DNA of 47,713 nucleotides from an uncultured Gammaproteobacteria bacterium. Its GTDB lineage: Bacteria > Pseudomonadota > Gammaproteobacteria > SZUA-229. The notes under the pieces are model-generated. The model did no database searches, was not told the DNA's origin, and saw nothing but the letters and a program-made list of their open reading frames with translations. The position numbers were made by a program, and so were the translations under genes. Positions 22,301-32,141 of this stretch are shown piece by piece. The stretch's first letter is position 1, and every line of letters starts with the position of its first letter. The stretch spans positions 1 through 47,713 of the forward strand of contig CALLCZ010000136.1 of NCBI GenBank assembly GCA_937998645.1. The letters run 5' to 3'.

Positions 22301-23758
22301 TCATACTACGAACAGGTCCATAAAGTCATTCACACGGGTTTGTTCGAATATTTCCTGTGATGCACAGATTTCCAGAACAGCCTGCGCATTTTTCTGGCTC
22401 AGTCGTCCCCTAAGGTAACGTTCAAATTTTTCCTTGAGTAGTGGGATACCTTCGCTGCGGCGACGGCGATGGCCTACCGGGTAATCGACGCTTTCTTTCA
22501 TACTGCTGCCGTCAGTATACGTAATTTCAATCGAATTGCCGATGGCGCGCTTGTCAGCTTCCAGGTACTCGCGGGTAAAGCGTTCATTTTCCTTCATCGT
22601 CATTTTGTCACGCAATTGCTCAATGCGTGGATCGGATGCGACATCATCTTCGTAATCTTCAGCTGTTAACGCACCCTTGATCAACGCAATGGAGACCATG
22701 TACTGCATGCAGTGATCACGGTCAGCCGGATTATCCAGCACCCCGGTTTTGTTGATAATGCGATCGCCGGACTCCTGGGTTTCTATCGCGATTGATTGAA
22801 TATCTTCCAGTGACTTACCCTGCTGCTGCATCTGGCCATGTAAAGTGATTGCGGCTTCGACGGCGGTCTGGGAATGGAATTCAGCCGGGTAAGAGATCTT
22901 GAACAGGATGTTTTCCATGGTGTAGGTGGCATAGGGCTGGTTGAACGCCAGGTCTTTTCCTTTAAACAGTACATCCTTGAAACCCCAGGTGGGTGCGGTG
23001 ATGGCGGTGGGGTAGCCCATTTCACCGCGCTGCGCCATCAATGCAAGAAACAGACCGCGTGAGGATGCATCGCCGGCAGCCCAGGATTTTCGTGAACCGG
23101 TATTCGGCGCATGGCGGTAGGTCCTCAACGAACAACCATCGATCCAGGCGTGAGATACCGCGTTCAGAGTCTCGTCGCGGTTGCAGCCCAGCATGCGTGC
23201 AGTAACCGCTGTTGAGGCGATGCGTACCAGCATGACATGGTCAAGTCCGACCCGGTTGAAACTGTTTTCCAGTGCTATCACACCCTGAACTTCATGCGCC
23301 TGTACCATCGCGATCAGCACGTCTCTCATGGTCAGCGGTGCTTCACCCCGGGCCGCGCGTTGCCGCGACTGGTAATCTGCCAGTGCGAGGATAGCGCCCA
23401 GGTTGTCCGAGGGGTGACCCCATTCAGCGGCAAGCCAGGTGTCATTGAAATCCAGCCAGCGCACCATGGCGCCGATGTTCCAGGCCGCCCTTACCGGATC
23501 GAGCTCATAAGACGTCCCGGGAACCCTGGCGCCATTATTCATGCTGGCGCCGGGTACAACCGGCCCCAGCATCTTGGTACAGGCCGGGTAATTCAGTGCG
23601 AACAGGCCGCAGCCGATGGTGTCCATCCAGCAATAACGCGCAGTTTCCATCGCTTCATCGGAGCGGGTTACGTCATATGTCATGACATAGTCAGCAATAT
23701 CCTGGATTACTTGATCGAAGTCCTGACGACTGGCGTCCAGTACGGCTGCTTTACTCAT
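22301..23758 (-). CDS. prpD: 2-methylcitrate dehydratase
   Basis: A 485-residue MmgE/PrpD-family protein, the usual length for PrpD. It removes water from 2-methylcitrate in the methylcitrate cycle that turns propionyl-CoA into pyruvate and succinate. Typical blocks: YCWMDTIGCGLFAL, NIGAMVRWLDFNDTWLAAEW, HPSDNLGAILALADY, GSRKSWAAGDASSRGLFLAL, YPAEFHSQTAVEAAI, and DRDHCMQYMVSIALIKG. The ATG at 23758 has GAGAG nine bases upstream. The gap to prpC is about 90 bases and carries a perfect hairpin. No acnD/prpF pair is present, as expected when PrpD is used. Confidence 0.93.
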   Translation of the reverse strand: MSKAAVLDASRQDFDQVIQDIADYVMTYDVTRSDEAMETARYCWMDTIGCGLFALNYPACTKMLGPVVPGASMNNGARVPGTSYELDPVRAAWNIGAMVRWLDFNDTWLAAEWGHPSDNLGAILALADYQSRQRAARGEAPLTMRDVLIAMVQAHEVQGVIALENSFNRVGLDHVMLVRIASTAVTARMLGCNRDETLNAVSHAWIDGCSLRTYRHAPNTGSRKSWAAGDASSRGLFLALMAQRGEMGYPTAITAPTWGFKDVLFKGKDLAFNQPYATYTMENILFKISYPAEFHSQTAVEAAITLHGQMQQQGKSLEDIQSIAIETQESGDRIINKTGVLDNPADRDHCMQYMVSIALIKGALTAEDYEDDVASDPRIEQLRDKMTMKENERFTREYLEADKRAIGNSIEITYTDGSSMKESVDYPVGHRRRRSEGIPLLKEKFERYLRGRLSQKNAQAVLEICASQEIFEQTRVNDFMDLFVV

Positions 23759-23808
23759 GGTTTTCTCTCATTTAATAGGGTTAAGGGGCACTGTTGACTG
23801 AAATAAAA

Positions 23809-23836
23809 CGTCATTCCTGCATTTGCAGGAATGACG
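23809..23836. repeat. Perfect hairpin between prpC and prpD
   Basis: CGTCATTCCTGCA (23809-23821) and TGCAGGAATGACG (23824-23836) are perfect complements with almost no loop. The sequence matches the GTCATTCC-type intergenic repeats of proteobacteria. Inside the operon it could stabilise the prpE-B-C part of the mRNA or lower prpD and acuI expression. Confidence 0.7.
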
Positions 23837-23847
23837 CGTGAGCGAAC

Positions 23848-24996
23848 TCATTCCCGGTCGGCTATCGGAATAAATTCACGATTTTCCGGACCGATGTAAT
23901 TCGCTGAAGGACGTATGATTTTGCCATCTTCGCGCTGTTCTATGACATGCGCCCCCCAGCCGGAGACACGGGAAATGACGAATAAGGGTGTGAACATGTC
24001 AGTAGGAACGCCCAGCTGGTGATAGGACGCAGCGGAAAACCAGTCCAGGTTGGGGAACATCTTTTTGATTTCCCACATGACCGATTCGAGCCTGGCGGCG
24101 ATATCAAACAGCCTGGTGTCACCGGCCTCCTCGGATAACTGCTTTGCTACGCGTTTGATCACCTCGTTGCGGGGATCACTGATGGTGTAAACAGGATGAC
24201 CAAACCCGATAACGATTTCCTTACGTGCTACCCGCTCACGAATATCCTGTTCAGCTTCGTCGGCAGAGTTGTATCGGCTCTGAATGCGGAATGCTTCTTC
24301 ATTGGCGCCACCGTGTTTGGGTCCACGTAATGCACCGATAGCACCGGTTATGGACGAATACATGTCGGAGCTGGTGCCGGCAATGACGCGGGCCGTAAAG
24401 GTGGATGCATTGTATTCGTGTTCGGCATACAGGATCAGGGATGTGTGCATGGCCCTGATCCAGGAATCTGAAGGCTTCTCGCCGTGCAATAAATGCAAAA
24501 AATGTCCACCGATAGAATCATCATCGGTTTCCACATCAATGCGTTTACCGTTCACTGTAAAGTGGTACCAGTAGAGCAGGGCAGAGCCGAAGCTGGCCAT
24601 CAATCGATCGGTAATATCGCGTGCTTCCGCCGCGGGATGGTCGTCTTTTTCCGGTTCACAGGTTCCCAGGACGGAGCAGGCGGTGCGCATCACATCCATC
24701 GGGTGCGCAGTGGCGGGGATGGCTTCAAGAGTCTGTTTGACCGCCTGGGGTAATCCGCGCAGGGATTTTAATTTTTCCTTGTAACGGTCGAGTTCGGCCT
24801 GCACGGGCAGCTCGCCATGGATTAGCAGGTAAGCGATTTCTTCGAATTCGGCTGTCTCGGCAAAATCCAGTATATCGTAACCACGGTAGTGCAAATCGTT
24901 TCCGGTGCGACCCACAGTGCAGATGGCAGTATTGCCGGCCGCCGTACCTGAAAGGGCGACCGACTTTTTGGCTTTGGGCAATACCTGATCAGTCAT
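23848..24996 (-). CDS. prpC: 2-methylcitrate synthase
   Basis: A 382-residue citrate-synthase-family enzyme that condenses propionyl-CoA with oxaloacetate. Visible family blocks: [55 protein letters not shown] and [18 protein letters not shown] (catalytic His region), then [20 protein letters not shown] and [12 protein letters not shown]. Short length and the HP-Y-SDPRNE segment favour PrpC over citrate synthase, and the neighbours confirm it. The ATG at 24996 has AGGAG nine bases upstream and overlaps the end of prpB by eight bases, so the two are translationally coupled. In-frame codons upstream belong to prpB shadow sequence. Confidence 0.93.
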   Translation of the reverse strand: MTDQVLPKAKKSVALSGTAAGNTAICTVGRTGNDLHYRGYDILDFAETAEFEEIAYLLIHGELPVQAELDRYKEKLKSLRGLPQAVKQTLEAIPATAHPMDVMRTACSVLGTCEPEKDDHPAAEARDITDRLMASFGSALLYWYHFTVNGKRIDVETDDDSIGGHFLHLLHGEKPSDSWIRAMHTSLILYAEHEYNASTFTARVIAGTSSDMYSSITGAIGALRGPKHGGANEEAFRIQSRYNSADEAEQDIRERVARKEIVIGFGHPVYTISDPRNEVIKRVAKQLSEEAGDTRLFDIAARLESVMWEIKKMFPNLDWFSAASYHQLGVPTDMFTPLFVISRVSGWGAHVIEQREDGKIIRPSANYIGPENREFIPIADRE

Positions 24997-25879
24997 AATC
25001 ATTCTCCTGAGAAAACAGTGCGTCGAGCTTTTGTTCGTAGCTGTGGTAATCGAGATAATCATAAAGCTCGGCACGGGTTTGCATGATGTCGACGACATTC
25101 TGCTGAGTGCCTTCCATTATCAGCGCCTGGTAAACCTTGAGGGCAGCTGCATTGGCGGCGCGAAACGCCGACAATGGATATAAAGCGATACCGACGCCGG
25201 CAGTAGCCAGTTGATCGGTGGTAAACAACGGGGTTGAACCAAATTCGGTGATATTGGCCAGTACCGGCACCTTCACGGCATCAGTGAACTGCTGGTACAT
25301 TTCGAGTTCGGTGATGGCTTCCGGAAAAATCATATCGGCACCGGCTTCAACGCAGGCGCCGGCACGGTCGATGGCGGATTGCAGGCCCTCCACCGCGAGT
25401 GCATCGGTACGTGCCATGATGACAAAATCCGGATCGGTTTTAGCGTCAACCGCAGCTTTTATACGATCGACCATTTCAGCCTGTGAAACGATGGCCTTGT
25501 TCGGTCGATGACCGCAGCGCTTTTGCTGTACCTGGTCCTCGATATGAACCGCGGCCGCTCCCATCTTCGTCATGGCGCGAATACTTCGCGCGATGTTGAA
25601 AGCGCCCCCCCAGCCGGTATCAATATCGACCAGTACCGGCAGTTCGGTGACATCGGTAATGCGGCGTAAATCGGTCAGGACATCCTCCAGTGATGTAATG
25701 CCCAGATCAGGGATGCCGCAGGAGCCGGCAGCAACACCGCCACCCGAGATGTACAGGGATTTAAAGCCAGATGCCTGCGCCAGCCTGGCGTGGTAGGCAT
25801 TAATAGCGCCGACGCATTGTAAGGGTTTTTCAGTGGCAACCAACTGGCGAAAGATTTTTCCAGGGGATGTAAGACTCAT
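24989..25879 (-). CDS. prpB: 2-methylisocitrate lyase
   Basis: A 296-residue PEP-mutase/isocitrate-lyase-family enzyme that splits 2-methylisocitrate to pyruvate and succinate. The signature K120-R-C122-G-H124 contains the catalytic Cys; the metal site is in [12 protein letters not shown], and [16 protein letters not shown] and [14 protein letters not shown] are typical of PrpB. The ATG at 25879 is preceded by TTGAGAAAATA. It follows prpE by 17 bases and its stop codon overlaps the prpC start. Confidence 0.94.
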   Translation of the reverse strand: MSLTSPGKIFRQLVATEKPLQCVGAINAYHARLAQASGFKSLYISGGGVAAGSCGIPDLGITSLEDVLTDLRRITDVTELPVLVDIDTGWGGAFNIARSIRAMTKMGAAAVHIEDQVQQKRCGHRPNKAIVSQAEMVDRIKAAVDAKTDPDFVIMARTDALAVEGLQSAIDRAGACVEAGADMIFPEAITELEMYQQFTDAVKVPVLANITEFGSTPLFTTDQLATAGVGIALYPLSAFRAANAAALKVYQALIMEGTQQNVVDIMQTRAELYDYLDYHSYEQKLDALFSQENDYD

Positions 25880-25896
25880 TATTTTCTCAATAGTTG

Positions 25897-27795
25897 TCAG
25901 GTTTTCCTGGCGTAGCCCATTGCCTGAAGGGCCTCTGTAATTTCATCCAGAATGGCAGGGTCATCAATGGTCGCGGGCATTTTCCACTCGCTGCCATCGG
26001 CAATATTGACCATGGTGCCGCGCAGGAGTTTGCCGGAACGGGTTTTGGGCAGACGTTTAACGATCGTGGCCAATTTAAATGCCGCCACCGGTCCAATCTG
26101 ATCGCGTACGCGCTGCACAACTTCTTTGACGATGTCGGCGTCTTCGCGATCAACGCCCGACTTCAGCACAATCAGGCCCAGTGGCATCTGGCCCTTGAGC
26201 TGGTCGGCCACGCCGATCACGGCACATTCCGCGATATCGGCATGACCGGCTAATACTTCTTCCATTTGTCCCGTAGACAACCGATGGCCTGCCACATTGA
26301 TTACATCATCGGTTCGACTCATGATCCACAGGTAGCCATCTTCATCCTTGTAACCTGCATCACCGGTCAGGTAATAGCCTTCGTACTTGGATAGATAGGC
26401 ATCGATAAAACGTTGATCATTACCCCACAGGCTGGGCAAGCAGGCTGGTGGCATCGGCAGTTTGATGACGATATTGCCCATTTCACCCGCAGGCATTTCA
26501 TCGCCGAGTTCAGACAGGACTTGAACATCATAACCCGGCATTGCGACAGTCGGTGAACCCGGCTTGATTTCCATTGGCTCAATGCCGAGTGGGTTGGCGG
26601 CGATACTCCAACCGGTTTCGGTTTGCCACCAGTGATCGATGACGGGTTTTTGAAGTTTGTCCCGTGCCCAGAACAAAGTATCAGGGTCGCATCTTTCACC
26701 CGCCAGGAACAGGGCGTCCATGCAGGACAGGTCATATTGTTTTAAATATTCACCATCCGGGTCTTCCTTTTTTATGGCTCTGAATGCTGTCGGTGCGGTG
26801 AACATAACCTTCACATTATGTTCACTGATAACACGCCAGAATGCACCGGGGTCCGGGGTGCCGACCGGTTTGCCTTCGTACATGATCGTCGTACAGCCTT
26901 TCAGCAAGGGACCGTATACGATATAGCTGTGACCGACGACCCAGCCTACATCGGATGCGGCCCAGTACACATCACCTGCGTCAACGTTGTAAATATTTTT
27001 CATGGTCCAGTGCATGGCCACGGCATGGCCGCCGTTATCACGGATAACACCTTTCGGCTGTCCCGTGGTACCGGAGGTATAAAGAATATAGAGCGGGTCG
27101 GTGGCGGCAACCGGCACGCAGTCTGCAGGCTCGCTGCTGGCGATTTCATCATCCCAGTCATAATCGCGACCATCGATCAACTCGCAGCTGGCCTGGGCTC
27201 TGTTTTTAAGAATGCAGGTAGTGACCTTGTGACTGGCCTGGTCGATAGCATCATCGATCAGGGGTTTATATTGCACGACTCGGCCTGGTTCTATTCCGCA
27301 ATAGGCGGATACGATGATATTCGGTTTGGCATCATCGATGCGCGTCGCGAGTTCGTTGGCCGCAAAGCCACCGAAGACCACCGAGTGAATGGCGCCGATG
27401 CGGGCACAGCCCAGCATGGCAATAGCCGCTTCGGGGATCATGGGCATGTAGATAATGACGCGATCACCTTTTTTTGCGCCGTGTTTTTTCAAAGCACCGG
27501 CAAACGAGGCGACCTGTTGCTGTAATTCGTTATAGGAAATTTTGCGCTGTTGATCTGTGATGGGTGAATCGTAAATCAGAGCAATCTGTTCACCACGGCC
27601 GGATTCAACATGACGATCCACCGCGTTGTAGCAGGTATTTATTTCAGCACCTTTGAACCAGCGGGGCACCGGTCTGGCGTCCAGGTCCAGCACCTGGTCC
27701 CATTTTTTATACCAGTGCAGTTCTTCTGCGGCATTCGCCCAGAAACTTTCCGGGTCAGTTATAGATTGCTGATAAAGCTCGTTATATGTAGTCAT
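25897..27795 (-). CDS. prpE: Propionyl-CoA synthetase
   Basis: A 632-residue AMP-forming acyl-CoA synthetase that activates propionate. Motifs: [19 protein letters not shown] (phosphate loop), [35 protein letters not shown], and the C-terminal catalytic lysine K589 in [26 protein letters not shown] near the start and [13 protein letters not shown] late in the chain are typical of PrpE rather than Acs. The ATG at 27795 has GGAG eight bases upstream. It is the first gene of prpE-B-C-D-acuI. The catalytic Lys is the residue known in Salmonella PrpE to be acylated by Pat; a Pat homologue and a deacetylase lie directly upstream in this window. Confidence 0.92.
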   Translation of the reverse strand: MTTYNELYQQSITDPESFWANAAEELHWYKKWDQVLDLDARPVPRWFKGAEINTCYNAVDRHVESGRGEQIALIYDSPITDQQRKISYNELQQQVASFAGALKKHGAKKGDRVIIYMPMIPEAAIAMLGCARIGAIHSVVFGGFAANELATRIDDAKPNIIVSAYCGIEPGRVVQYKPLIDDAIDQASHKVTTCILKNRAQASCELIDGRDYDWDDEIASSEPADCVPVAATDPLYILYTSGTTGQPKGVIRDNGGHAVAMHWTMKNIYNVDAGDVYWAASDVGWVVGHSYIVYGPLLKGCTTIMYEGKPVGTPDPGAFWRVISEHNVKVMFTAPTAFRAIKKEDPDGEYLKQYDLSCMDALFLAGERCDPDTLFWARDKLQKPVIDHWWQTETGWSIAANPLGIEPMEIKPGSPTVAMPGYDVQVLSELGDEMPAGEMGNIVIKLPMPPACLPSLWGNDQRFIDAYLSKYEGYYLTGDAGYKDEDGYLWIMSRTDDVINVAGHRLSTGQMEEVLAGHADIAECAVIGVADQLKGQMPLGLIVLKSGVDREDADIVKEVVQRVRDQIGPVAAFKLATIVKRLPKTRSGKLLRGTMVNIADGSEWKMPATIDDPAILDEITEALQAMGYARKT

Positions 27796-27861
27796 CAATT
27801 ACTCCATATCTGTCCTGCTGTTTATCAATATTCGTGTCTTGTTTCAGCGTAAAGACATTCT

Positions 27862-27916
27862 CTAATATTTGAATATTAGAATATTTGGCCTGAGCGAAAG
27901 CGCCTGAATATATTCA
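27862..27916. promoter_or_regulatory. Two AT-rich palindromes upstream of prpE (candidate operators)
   Basis: CTAATATT-TG-AATATTAG (27862-27879) is a perfect inverted repeat with 8-base arms; TGAATATATTCA (27905-27916) is a perfect 12-base palindrome. They lie 67 and 110 bases before the prpE start, where a regulator of the operon would bind. No regulator gene (such as prpR) is adjacent, so the factor is unknown. Confidence 0.45.
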
Positions 27917-28399
27917 AACTAAGCCATAACTATAACGCTAAACAATACATCAGTGATATGACGACTTAAGTCGAATGTGGCCTGGTGAACTTGCTGTGAA
28001 TGCGCGGAGTATTCAGGATCTGAGTAAAAGCATGAAGTTTATTTATACTGAGCCCGAACCTGTCCTTAATTCAACATTTCAATAAGGGACAACAATGTAA
28101 AACGATGAATAAATTACGATCTGTATTTCTGGTATTTATATTTTTTGCAAGAAAGTATCGTCCTGATCACCTTCCTTTGCGTTCTCTACGCCGCAGCGAT
28201 AGTCAATATCTATAGCCTTTTCTAGCCAGCCAATATCAGCGGTAATGACAAAAATCATCGTCAGAGTTTGAATTAATATGACACTGACTGAGAGAACAGG
28301 TCGTAACCAGCACATGCCAGTAAATATTGTTCCATGATCCTGATTTTTTTAAACTGCATCTGTCACCTTCGTTTCTTCGAGGCGAGCAACAAATTTCCT
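27917..28399. other. Intergenic region with a degenerate repeat shared with 39.0-39.16 kb
   Basis: No gene is supported here. From about 28140 to 28290 the sequence resembles 39010-39165: both contain a CTTTGCG/CTCTGCG-type stretch, CTATAGC followed by TTTT, then TGACAAAAA, GAGTTTGA and ATATGACRCTGACTG in the same order. A 36-codon frame from 28105 is open but runs through this element and is not credible as a gene. Confidence 0.5.
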
Positions 28400-31096
28400 C
28401 TAAACCAACGAATCAAGCCGGGCCTCCACCAGCTCGATAGTAGAGTCATTCGGATCATTGCTGACCCGGAAATTGAGTGACCTGACCAGTTCAAGCATCT
28501 TGCGATTGCTGCTTAGTACCTGGCCATCCATTTTTTCAAGATTCCGGTCCCGTGCAATCTCCATGAGGTTTCGCATCAGGTGATGGGCGATACCTTTGCT
28601 CTGCCACTGGTCTGAAACGGCCAGTGCAAACTCGCAGCTGGTCTTGTCCAGGTTGGTTGTGTAACGGGCAACACCGATCTGCTCTTCACCAGCCTCACTC
28701 GACCTGACGGCAATCAGGGCCATCTCGTTGTGATAGTCGATCTGGGTAAAGCGGACCAGCATTTCCTGGCTCAATTCCTGTAATGAGTTCATGAAGCGAA
28801 AATATTTAGCTTCGTTCGAAAGTTCTCGCACGAACTGGGCTTCAATCTCTGCGTCTTCCGGACGGATTGGCCTGATAACGATATTGGTGCCATCGTTGAG
28901 CTGAATGTTCTTGACCAGGTGAGCCGGGTAGGGGTGTATGGCCAGATGGTTATAGGGGTCAGTTGATGGTTTCGGGTAATCGACAGCGATGCGTGCATCG
29001 ACGGCCAGGATACCCTTCTCATCAATGATCAGTGGATTGATATCCATTTCCTGTATCCATGGCAATTCACACGCCAGACTGGAAACACCGAGCAAGGCGT
29101 CGATCAGCTGATCCAGGTCGACCGCGGGCATATGGCGAAACCCGGTCAGCAGCCTGGACACCCTGGTACGGCTGATAAGGTCCGAGGCCAGGCGACGATT
29201 GAGCGGGGGCAGGGTAATAGCCGAATCGCCCATAATTTCAACGTTTGTACCGCCGCTACCGAAGCTGATCACCGGACCAAACACAGGATCCCTGACTATT
29301 CCAATCATCAGTTCCCTGCCATTCGAGCTGCGGTACATTTTTTCTACCACCACGCCTGAAATTTCAACATCAGGTACACTCAGCTTAATCTGTTCGACGA
29401 GTTGCCGGTAAGCGCCCCTTACTTCAGGTGCTGAATTGATATTGAGCCTGACCCCGCCCACGTCAGATTTGTGGGAGATGCTGGTGGAAAGCACCTTCAT
29501 GGCGATCGGAAAGCCTATAGATTCGGCGATGATCAGGGCTTCGTTTGCCGAGTGTGCAACGGCGTTGCGCACGGTGGGAATGCGGAAGGCGCTCAATACC
29601 GCCATAGACTCAGGTTCGGTCAGAATCTTTCTCTGTTCCGCAAGGACTTCTTCAATAATCAGGCGTGCACCTTCTACATCGGGTGGTTCCTGGCCGCGCG
29701 TCAGCCGGGCCGGCGTCTGCAGCAGCAATCGCTGGTTCTGGTTATATCTCGCGAGGTATGAAAATGCGTCGACTGCATTTTCCAGGGTTCTGAAATCAGG
29801 CACGTGTGCACGGTTGAAGAGTGTGCGGGCCTTTTCCACCTGGTTCCCACCCATCCAGCTGGTCATGATGGGTTTGTTGCTTTTTTCTGCGGATTGAATG
29901 ACTGCACGTGCGACTTCGGTCGGTTTCGTCATTGCCTGTGGCGTCAGGATCACTATCGCGCCGTCCACACCGGGGTCTTCAAGGCAGATATCCAGTGCCT
30001 GCTGATAGCGTTCGGGTGGTGCATCGCCAATGATATCGACCGGGTTGCCACGGGACCAGACATCCGGCAGTACCTGGTTCAGGGCAGACAGGGTCTCGGG
30101 GCTCAGGGTGCTCAGCTCAATGCCCTGATCGCTTGCCCGGTCTGCCGCCATAACACCGGGGCCTCCACCATTGGTGATGATAACCAGGCGTTCACCCGCG
30201 CCACGATAATGCAGGGATGAAAGCGCCTTGGCGGCTGCAAACAGCTGGACGATAGTTTCAACCCGCAGCACACCCGATCGGGACAAAGCAGCAGAAAACG
30301 TCTCGTCGCTTCCTACCAGTGCACCGGTGTGCGACATGGATGCCTGAGCACCGGCAGCATGACGTCCAACTTTTAGCGCTATCACGGGTTTGATGCGTGC
30401 CGCTGCACGCAGGCTGCTCATGAAGCGCCGGGAGTTGTTGATGCCTTCGATGTAGAGCAGGATGGATTTGGTGTGCGGATCTGAAACCAGGTAGTCCAGG
30501 TAGTCGCCAAAATCCAGGTCCGCAGCAATGCCGGTTGATACAACCGCTGAAAAACCGATGTGATTCATTTCCGCCCAGTCGAGAATGGCTGTGCAGATGG
30601 CGCCGGACTGGGAAACGAGAGCCAGGTTGCCTGGTTGTGCCGTGTTATTTCCAAAGGTGATATTGAGTCCTGTATCCGGACGAATAATTCCAAGGCAATT
30701 GGGACCCATCAGGCGAATGCCATATCGGCTGACCAGTTGAGTTACCCGGTCCTCCAGTCGCCGACCTTCCGCTCCGGTCTCACGAAAGCCTGCCGACAGG
30801 ATAAGCATCATCTTGATACCACGCTCACCGCAGGCTTCAACGATTGCGGGAATGCTTCGGGCTGGTGTTGCGACGACTGCAAGATCAATCCTTGCTTCGA
30901 TGTCGTCCAGTGATGAGTATGCCTTCTGTCCCTGGACCTCCTTGTGCCTGGGATTGATTGCATATATCCGGCCCCTGTAATCTGAGGTCAGCAGGTTGTG
31001 AAAAACGACGCCGCCAACGGAGTCTGTCTTGCTGCTTGCACCAAACAGCACAACACTCTCAGGTGTAAACAGGGAAGTCAGGTAATGTGTATTCAT
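28400..31096 (-). CDS. pat: Protein lysine acetyltransferase (Pat/PatZ type), ADP-forming acyl-CoA-synthetase-like body with a GNAT domain
   Basis: The 898-residue protein has the Pat architecture: CoA-binding domain (SVVLFGASSKTDSVGGVVFH), succinyl-CoA-ligase-like parts (LMGPNCLGIIRP, GNLALVSQSGAICTAILDWA, ALKVGRHAAGAQASMSHTGA, ITNGGGPGVMAADRA), an ATP-grasp part (PIAMKVLSTSISHKSDVGGV, EMDINPLIIDEKGILAVDAR), then a C-terminal GNAT domain from about residue 735 (IVIRPIRPEDAE, VSDQWQSKGIAHHLMRNLME). Such enzymes acetylate the catalytic lysine of Acs and PrpE and switch them off. It is divergent from the deacetylase gene 83 bases away and lies upstream of prpE. The ATG at 31096 has no strong ribosome site. 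Confidence 0.88.
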   Translation of the reverse strand: MNTHYLTSLFTPESVVLFGASSKTDSVGGVVFHNLLTSDYRGRIYAINPRHKEVQGQKAYSSLDDIEARIDLAVVATPARSIPAIVEACGERGIKMMLILSAGFRETGAEGRRLEDRVTQLVSRYGIRLMGPNCLGIIRPDTGLNITFGNNTAQPGNLALVSQSGAICTAILDWAEMNHIGFSAVVSTGIAADLDFGDYLDYLVSDPHTKSILLYIEGINNSRRFMSSLRAAARIKPVIALKVGRHAAGAQASMSHTGALVGSDETFSAALSRSGVLRVETIVQLFAAAKALSSLHYRGAGERLVIITNGGGPGVMAADRASDQGIELSTLSPETLSALNQVLPDVWSRGNPVDIIGDAPPERYQQALDICLEDPGVDGAIVILTPQAMTKPTEVARAVIQSAEKSNKPIMTSWMGGNQVEKARTLFNRAHVPDFRTLENAVDAFSYLARYNQNQRLLLQTPARLTRGQEPPDVEGARLIIEEVLAEQRKILTEPESMAVLSAFRIPTVRNAVAHSANEALIIAESIGFPIAMKVLSTSISHKSDVGGVRLNINSAPEVRGAYRQLVEQIKLSVPDVEISGVVVEKMYRSSNGRELMIGIVRDPVFGPVISFGSGGTNVEIMGDSAITLPPLNRRLASDLISRTRVSRLLTGFRHMPAVDLDQLIDALLGVSSLACELPWIQEMDINPLIIDEKGILAVDARIAVDYPKPSTDPYNHLAIHPYPAHLVKNIQLNDGTNIVIRPIRPEDAEIEAQFVRELSNEAKYFRFMNSLQELSQEMLVRFTQIDYHNEMALIAVRSSEAGEEQIGVARYTTNLDKTSCEFALAVSDQWQSKGIAHHLMRNLMEIARDRNLEKMDGQVLSSNRKMLELVRSLNFRVSNDPNDSTIELVEARLDSLV

Positions 31097-31179
31097 TAGC
31101 TTAATCTACAGCAATTACTGTTGTTGTGGTGGAGTTTCAGGCAGGATAAGGTTGTTAAATACCAGACTGGAAATCTAAC

Positions 31180-32103
31180 TTGCGTACAGCCTATATCAGT
31201 CACCCTGTATGTCACAAACATGACACCGGTGAAGGTCACCCGGAGAACGCAAGGCGTCTTACAGCCATAGAAGATCGGTTGATTGCAGCCGGTCTCTTCG
31301 ATGTGCTCAGGTATATCGATGCTCCAAAAGTGACCGAGCATCAGCTTTTGCGTGTGCATAAACAGAGTTATCTTGAAGCCTTGAACTCGATGGTGCCTGA
31401 AAGCGGTTACGCCCATCTTGATGCAGACACGGTGATCAGCCCCGATAGCCTTAATGCCGCCAGACGGTCTGCCGGTGCTGTCGTCGCCGCAGTCGATCTG
31501 GTGATGAGCGGCGAGATGAGCTCAGCTTTCTGTTGTGTACGGCCTCCGGGGCATCACGCCGAAAGTGACCGGGCCCTGGGGTTTTGTCTCTACAATAATA
31601 TTGCAGTGGGTGCGGCTCATGCGCTGGCAGAGCATGGACTGAACAGGGTGGCCATTGTCGATTTCGATGTGCACCAGGGAAACGGTACCGAGGAGATTTT
31701 CAAACAAGACAGGCGGGTGCTTTTCTGTTCGACGTTTCAGCACCCGTTTTATCCATTTACCCCATTGCTGGCGAACACGGCAAACCGTGTGAGTGTGCCG
31801 CTTGAGGCGACTGCAAAAAGTGAAGAGTTTCGAGCCGCAGTGACCGATCACTGGCTTCCTGCGCTGGAAAAGTTTCAGCCGGAAATCGTTTTCATCTCTG
31901 CGGGTTTCGATGCGCACAGGGATGATGATATGTCACACGTCAGCCTGACCGACGCCGATTTCCGCTGGGTGACAGAACAGATTGTACAGGTCGCCGGGAA
32001 TTCAGCTTCGGACCGGATTGTTTCTGCACTGGAAGGCGGCTATGAACTCAACAGCCTGGCTCGATGCGTGGAGATGCATATCCGGGCGCTTATGCGACTG
32101 TGA
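31180..32103 (+). CDS. Histone-deacetylase-family protein (AcuC-like lysine deacetylase)
   Basis: The 307-residue protein has all zinc deacetylase landmarks: H125-H126 in RPPGHHAE, zinc ligands D163 and H165 in DFDVHQGNGT, D244 in SAGFDAH, and the C-terminal LEGGYELNSLA with the active-site Tyr region. The start codon is TTG at 31180, which begins the usual R-T-A-Y-I-S start of the family. Members remove acyl groups from protein lysines or hydrolyse acylpolyamines. Divergent placement beside the Pat-like acetyltransferase and close to prpE favours control of acyl-CoA synthetase activity, as AcuC does for AcsA in Bacillus, but the target is inference. Confidence 0.9.
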   Translation: MRTAYISHPVCHKHDTGEGHPENARRLTAIEDRLIAAGLFDVLRYIDAPKVTEHQLLRVHKQSYLEALNSMVPESGYAHLDADTVISPDSLNAARRSAGAVVAAVDLVMSGEMSSAFCCVRPPGHHAESDRALGFCLYNNIAVGAAHALAEHGLNRVAIVDFDVHQGNGTEEIFKQDRRVLFCSTFQHPFYPFTPLLANTANRVSVPLEATAKSEEFRAAVTDHWLPALEKFQPEIVFISAGFDAHRDDDMSHVSLTDADFRWVTEQIVQVAGNSASDRIVSALEGGYELNSLARCVEMHIRALMRL

Positions 32104-32141
32104 GCAGACTGAAAGAATCAATCGACTGAAATCCGAAACTG

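Noticed and set aside
26818-27525. 235-codon plus-strand open frame inside prpE
   Set aside because: It lies fully within the well-supported prpE gene on the other strand and its product has no recognisable feature.
28105-28215. 36-codon open frame after the prp promoter region
   Set aside because: It runs into the degenerate repeat shared with 39 kb and has no domain or conserved feature, though it starts with a hydrophobic stretch.
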